Of a stretch of DNA of 8,330 nt, positions 6,287 to 8,330 are shown piece by piece. Position 1 is the stretch's first letter. The number at the start of each line of letters is the position of its first letter. The translations under genes were made by a program, and so were the position numbers. This DNA is from Limisphaerales bacterium. GTDB taxonomy: Bacteria; Verrucomicrobiota; Verrucomicrobiia; Limisphaerales; UBA11358. Location: contig PKZR01000239.1 of NCBI GenBank assembly GCA_003133815.1, forward strand, positions 1 through 8,330, written 5' to 3'. The notes beneath the pieces are model-generated. The model had not been told where the DNA came from. It was given only the letters and a program-made list of their open reading frames with translations, and searched no databases.

Positions 6287-7114
6287 GTGAACTTCATTGA
6301 TTTCATCCTGAACCTCGCAGGATTGCTGCTTTGGATCAACTGGCGTTCGACGCTGTCCGATCCCTTTGAGAAGCGCACACCCGCAACACTGGTCGGCGCG
6401 CTGCGCCGCGCTGCGCCAACGCGCTTCCGCCACTGGCATCTTCTTGCAGCCCTCTGCGGGCTGCTGGTTTTGCGCGCGCTACTTTACTGGCAGGTCGGTC
6501 CGGCGACCGGATGGAGCGGCAGGCTGGATCTGGGTGTGACCATCATTTTTTTCCGCAGCAATTTCTTCGGTCACATGTTTTTGTTTTCGGTTTTTAGTTT
6601 CGCCCGGCTGCTGGGTATAATTTATTTGTGGCTGCTGCTAATGTCCATTTTGGAAGGACCGATGCCAATCCACCGGCTGGTGAAAATGCAGCTTGGAAAA
6701 ATTGACGTCTGGCCGCGCTGGATAAAATTCGTTTTGCCGCTTGTCATTACCCCGCTGTTTTGGGGGCTGGCAAGCTGGCCTTTCGCGTGGCTTCACCCAA
6801 GACCATCGATGTCGGTGGCTCACCATGCAGAAGAGGCGCTCGTCATCGGCTTGGGAAGTTACCTCGTCTGGAAATTTCTCATCGGCGCGCTGCTCGTGCT
6901 GCATTTGCTTGGCAGTTACATTTATTTCGGAAATCATCCGTTCTGGAAATATGTGGACGCTACGGCCCAAACGCTTTTGAACCCACTGAAGAAAATTCCA
7001 CTGCAAGCGGGCAACGCGGACTTTGCACCGGTCGTTGGAATTGCGCTTGTGTTTTTATCCGCCGAACTCGCAGGTCGCGCACTGGCCTGGCTTTACGCGA
7101 GGCTCCCGCTTTGA
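6287..7114 (+). CDS. YggT-like integral membrane protein, probably two tandem repeats
   Basis: The 275-residue protein is very hydrophobic, with about six membrane-spanning regions (near 4-20, 50-68, 84-120 as one or two passes, 146-170, 186-216, 244-270). The segment PFWKYVDATAQTLLNPLKKIPLQAGNADFAPVV matches the YggT-family pattern: a PFW/hinge, a 'T-x-P-x-LxPIR' amphipathic stretch, then 'G-x-D-(F/S)-x-P'. An earlier stretch, GPMPIHRLVKMQLGKIDVWPRWIKFVLP, looks like a diverged first copy, as in two-repeat YggT proteins. YggT-family proteins are poorly understood and have been linked to osmotic tolerance and cell-envelope or division functions in some bacteria; no specific role can be assigned. 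The start is GTG at 6287, chosen because the first helix begins immediately; no strong Shine-Dalgarno is seen. It lies 64 bases after sucD and meets the convergent kinase tail to tail, four bases apart. Confidence 0.8.
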   Translation: MNFIDFILNLAGLLLWINWRSTLSDPFEKRTPATLVGALRRAAPTRFRHWHLLAALCGLLVLRALLYWQVGPATGWSGRLDLGVTIIFFRSNFFGHMFLFSVFSFARLLGIIYLWLLLMSILEGPMPIHRLVKMQLGKIDVWPRWIKFVLPLVITPLFWGLASWPFAWLHPRPSMSVAHHAEEALVIGLGSYLVWKFLIGALLVLHLLGSYIYFGNHPFWKYVDATAQTLLNPLKKIPLQAGNADFAPVVGIALVFLSAELAGRALAWLYARLPL

Positions 7115-7118
7115 AAAT

Positions 7119-8219
7119 TTAATTTGTCTTCGCCTTCGGAAATACAGCGGTGACCGTTGCGCCCGCGCCCTTTTCACTTTCAATCGAAACCATGCCGCCG
7201 TGCAATTCCATCAACCGCTTGGCAATCGTCAATCCCAAGCCGAGTCCCTGCTGCTCCTTTTTCTTGCGCTCAAATTGAATGTAAGCTCCTATGCGGGCGA
7301 TTTCTTCGGCTGAAAATCCGCGCCCCTTGTCGCTGACGACAAGTGCAACCCCGTTGAACATCTCTGTCAATTTAACCTGCACAGCCGAACCCGGTTCCGA
7401 AAATTTCAAGGCATTGTGGACGAGTTCATTCACGACCTTGCTGAAATATGCCTCCGACATCGGCACAGGAACGTCGCAAGCATCGAGTGTCAAATCACCG
7501 GCACGGCCCGCGTGCATGGCCTGTGCAAGGGCATTCTTTTTGACCAGAGGTGCAGGATGTTCCGTTTTTCCAATTCGCAGCGCATTGACGTTTTTCGGGT
7601 CGGCGGCAATCAATTCGAGCTGCGCGCAAATCAAAAAATTTTCGACAAGTCGTTCGAGGCGCTCGCTGGACTTGTGGATTTCCTGCCCTATTTCTGCGAT
7701 CTCCTCCGGCTTCAACGTCGCAGAAGAATGCGCGAGCAGTTCCGCATTTGACAAAATCCCGTTGAGCGGCGTGCGCAACTCGTGCGGCAGCATCAGGCTG
7801 ATGTTGTCACGGAGATGAGCAAGCTTGCGTTCGGCTTCATCGCGTATCGTCTGTGATTTTTTGAGGCGCGCATCCACGGCGGCATAAAGCGCGTCGGTCG
7901 TGAAAGGTTTAGGAAGATAATCATCCGCCCCAAGCTCCATTCCGTGCCTCATGCTGGCGCTGTCGGCGAGACCAGTCATCAGAATAAATGGAATGGCCGC
8001 CGTGGGTGCTTCGTTGCGTAATGCGGAGAGTGTCAGATAGCCGTCCACCTTGCCCATGTTGATGTCGCACAGGATGAGGTCGGGCAGTTCTTTGCGGGCC
8101 TTTTCGATGCCATCAGTCCCATTGGAAGCCTCAATGACTTCAAAGCCACGCTGGCGGAGCGCAAGCTGCATCATCTCGCGCAACCATTCTTCGTCGTCTA
8201 TGACCAGGATTTTTTTCAC
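7119..8219 (-). CDS. Soluble REC-HisKA-HATPase histidine kinase
   Basis: The 366-residue protein has an N-terminal receiver (1-120) with D8/D9 acid pocket, phospho-acceptor D52 in LILCDINM, T82 and K104 in LPKPF. A short coiled linker (about 119-140) follows, then HisKA with H146 in LPHELRTPLNG, and HATPase_c with N269 (ELVHNALKF), D297 (SDKGRGF) and the GLGLGL lid (325-330). All residues for autophosphorylation and for receiving phosphate are present. No membrane helix or known sensor domain is visible, so the receiver itself is probably the input, making this a relay node that fires or stops according to D52 phosphorylation. The receiver has Gly56 where most receivers have Pro (DxxMP). No output regulator lies beside it here. 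The start is GTG at 8219, immediately before KKILVIDDEE, the normal receiver beginning; no ribosome-binding site stands out. Upstream sequence is cut by the window edge. Confidence 0.95.
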   Translation of the reverse strand: MKKILVIDDEEWLREMMQLALRQRGFEVIEASNGTDGIEKARKELPDLILCDINMGKVDGYLTLSALRNEAPTAAIPFILMTGLADSASMRHGMELGADDYLPKPFTTDALYAAVDARLKKSQTIRDEAERKLAHLRDNISLMLPHELRTPLNGILSNAELLAHSSATLKPEEIAEIGQEIHKSSERLERLVENFLICAQLELIAADPKNVNALRIGKTEHPAPLVKKNALAQAMHAGRAGDLTLDACDVPVPMSEAYFSKVVNELVHNALKFSEPGSAVQVKLTEMFNGVALVVSDKGRGFSAEEIARIGAYIQFERKKKEQQGLGLGLTIAKRLMELHGGMVSIESEKGAGATVTAVFPKAKTN

Positions 8220-8288
8220 GGTAAGTTATCGCAAAACGCAGCAATTGCCATGCCTTTATGTCCGCATCTACACTTCCAAGCCTTGCAA

Positions 8289-8308
8289 AGCGAAAATTTA
8301 TTTTCGCT
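8289..8308. promoter_or_regulatory. Perfect 20-base inverted repeat upstream of the REC-HK gene
   Basis: AGCGAAAAT (8289-8297) and ATTTTCGCT (8300-8308) are perfect 9-base arms around a 2-base centre, 70-89 bases upstream of the kinase start. The size, symmetry and position suit an operator. Neither strand has a T-run after it, so a terminator for a gene beyond the edge is less likely but not excluded. Confidence 0.5.
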
Positions 8309-8330
8309 CTTCGTGCGGAACATAATGGTT

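Noticed and set aside
7291..7818. A 175-codon plus-strand open frame
   Set aside because: It is antisense to the HisKA/HATPase region of the REC-HK, which has all its catalytic motifs on the minus strand.
8216..8330. A minus-strand frame overlapping the kinase's GTG start by four bases (GTGA), suggesting translational coupling to an upstream gene
   Set aside because: Only about 38 codons are visible, the sequence (MFRTKSENKFSLCKAW...) has no protein-family character, and the perfect dyad at 8289-8308 falls inside it. It is more likely non-coding.
8298..8330. A possible C-terminus (NHYVPHEERK-stop) of an upstream minus-strand gene
   Set aside because: Ten codons are too few to support a gene; sequence beyond the edge is needed.

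Overview
The window looks like chromosomal DNA from a Gram-negative bacterium with an outer membrane. My best guess is the Verrucomicrobiota, perhaps a Pedosphaera-like lineage. The grounds are the style of the outer-membrane beta-barrel protein, the abundance of soluble hybrid histidine kinases with an N-terminal receiver, weak Shine-Dalgarno sequences, two GTG starts and a mixed GC content. This is an inference from style; there is no 16S or other marker. I see no mobile element, CRISPR array, tRNA or rRNA.

Layout. Bases 1-696 (minus strand) hold the N-terminal 232 codons of a secreted beta-barrel protein that runs off the left edge. Bases 697-1273 are a 577-base gene-free stretch. Its AT-rich part, beside the barrel gene, carries an unusual series of inverted repeats. 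Its GC-rich part carries a hairpin and, against the next gene's stop codon, five tandem copies of an 8-base unit. Bases 1274-4393 (minus) encode a 1039-residue soluble hybrid histidine kinase with the order REC-PAS-GAF-PAS-PAS-HisKA-HATPase-REC. Divergent from it, on the plus strand, lie rpsT (ribosomal protein S20) with a textbook terminator, a small VOC-fold protein, sucD (succinyl-CoA ligase alpha subunit) seven bases after it, and a YggT-like membrane protein. The last gene, 7119-8219 (minus), is a 366-residue soluble REC-HisKA-HATPase kinase that converges on the YggT-like gene with only four bases between the stops.

How the genes relate. The central plus-strand block (rpsT, VOC, sucD, yggT-like) is housekeeping or metabolic in character. 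sucD has no sucC beside it in this window, so the ligase beta subunit must be encoded elsewhere. The two kinases flank this block. Both lack membrane segments, both begin with an intact receiver domain, and neither has a DNA-binding output domain or an adjacent output regulator in view. They therefore look like internal nodes of a phosphorelay whose inputs and outputs lie outside the window.

I do not see a convincing new multi-gene system. The most interesting signals are the dyad-rich intergenic region at about 730-960, the octamer array at 1232-1271, the GC step inside the large kinase gene, and the VOC protein that seems to lack its metal ligands and sits directly upstream of sucD.
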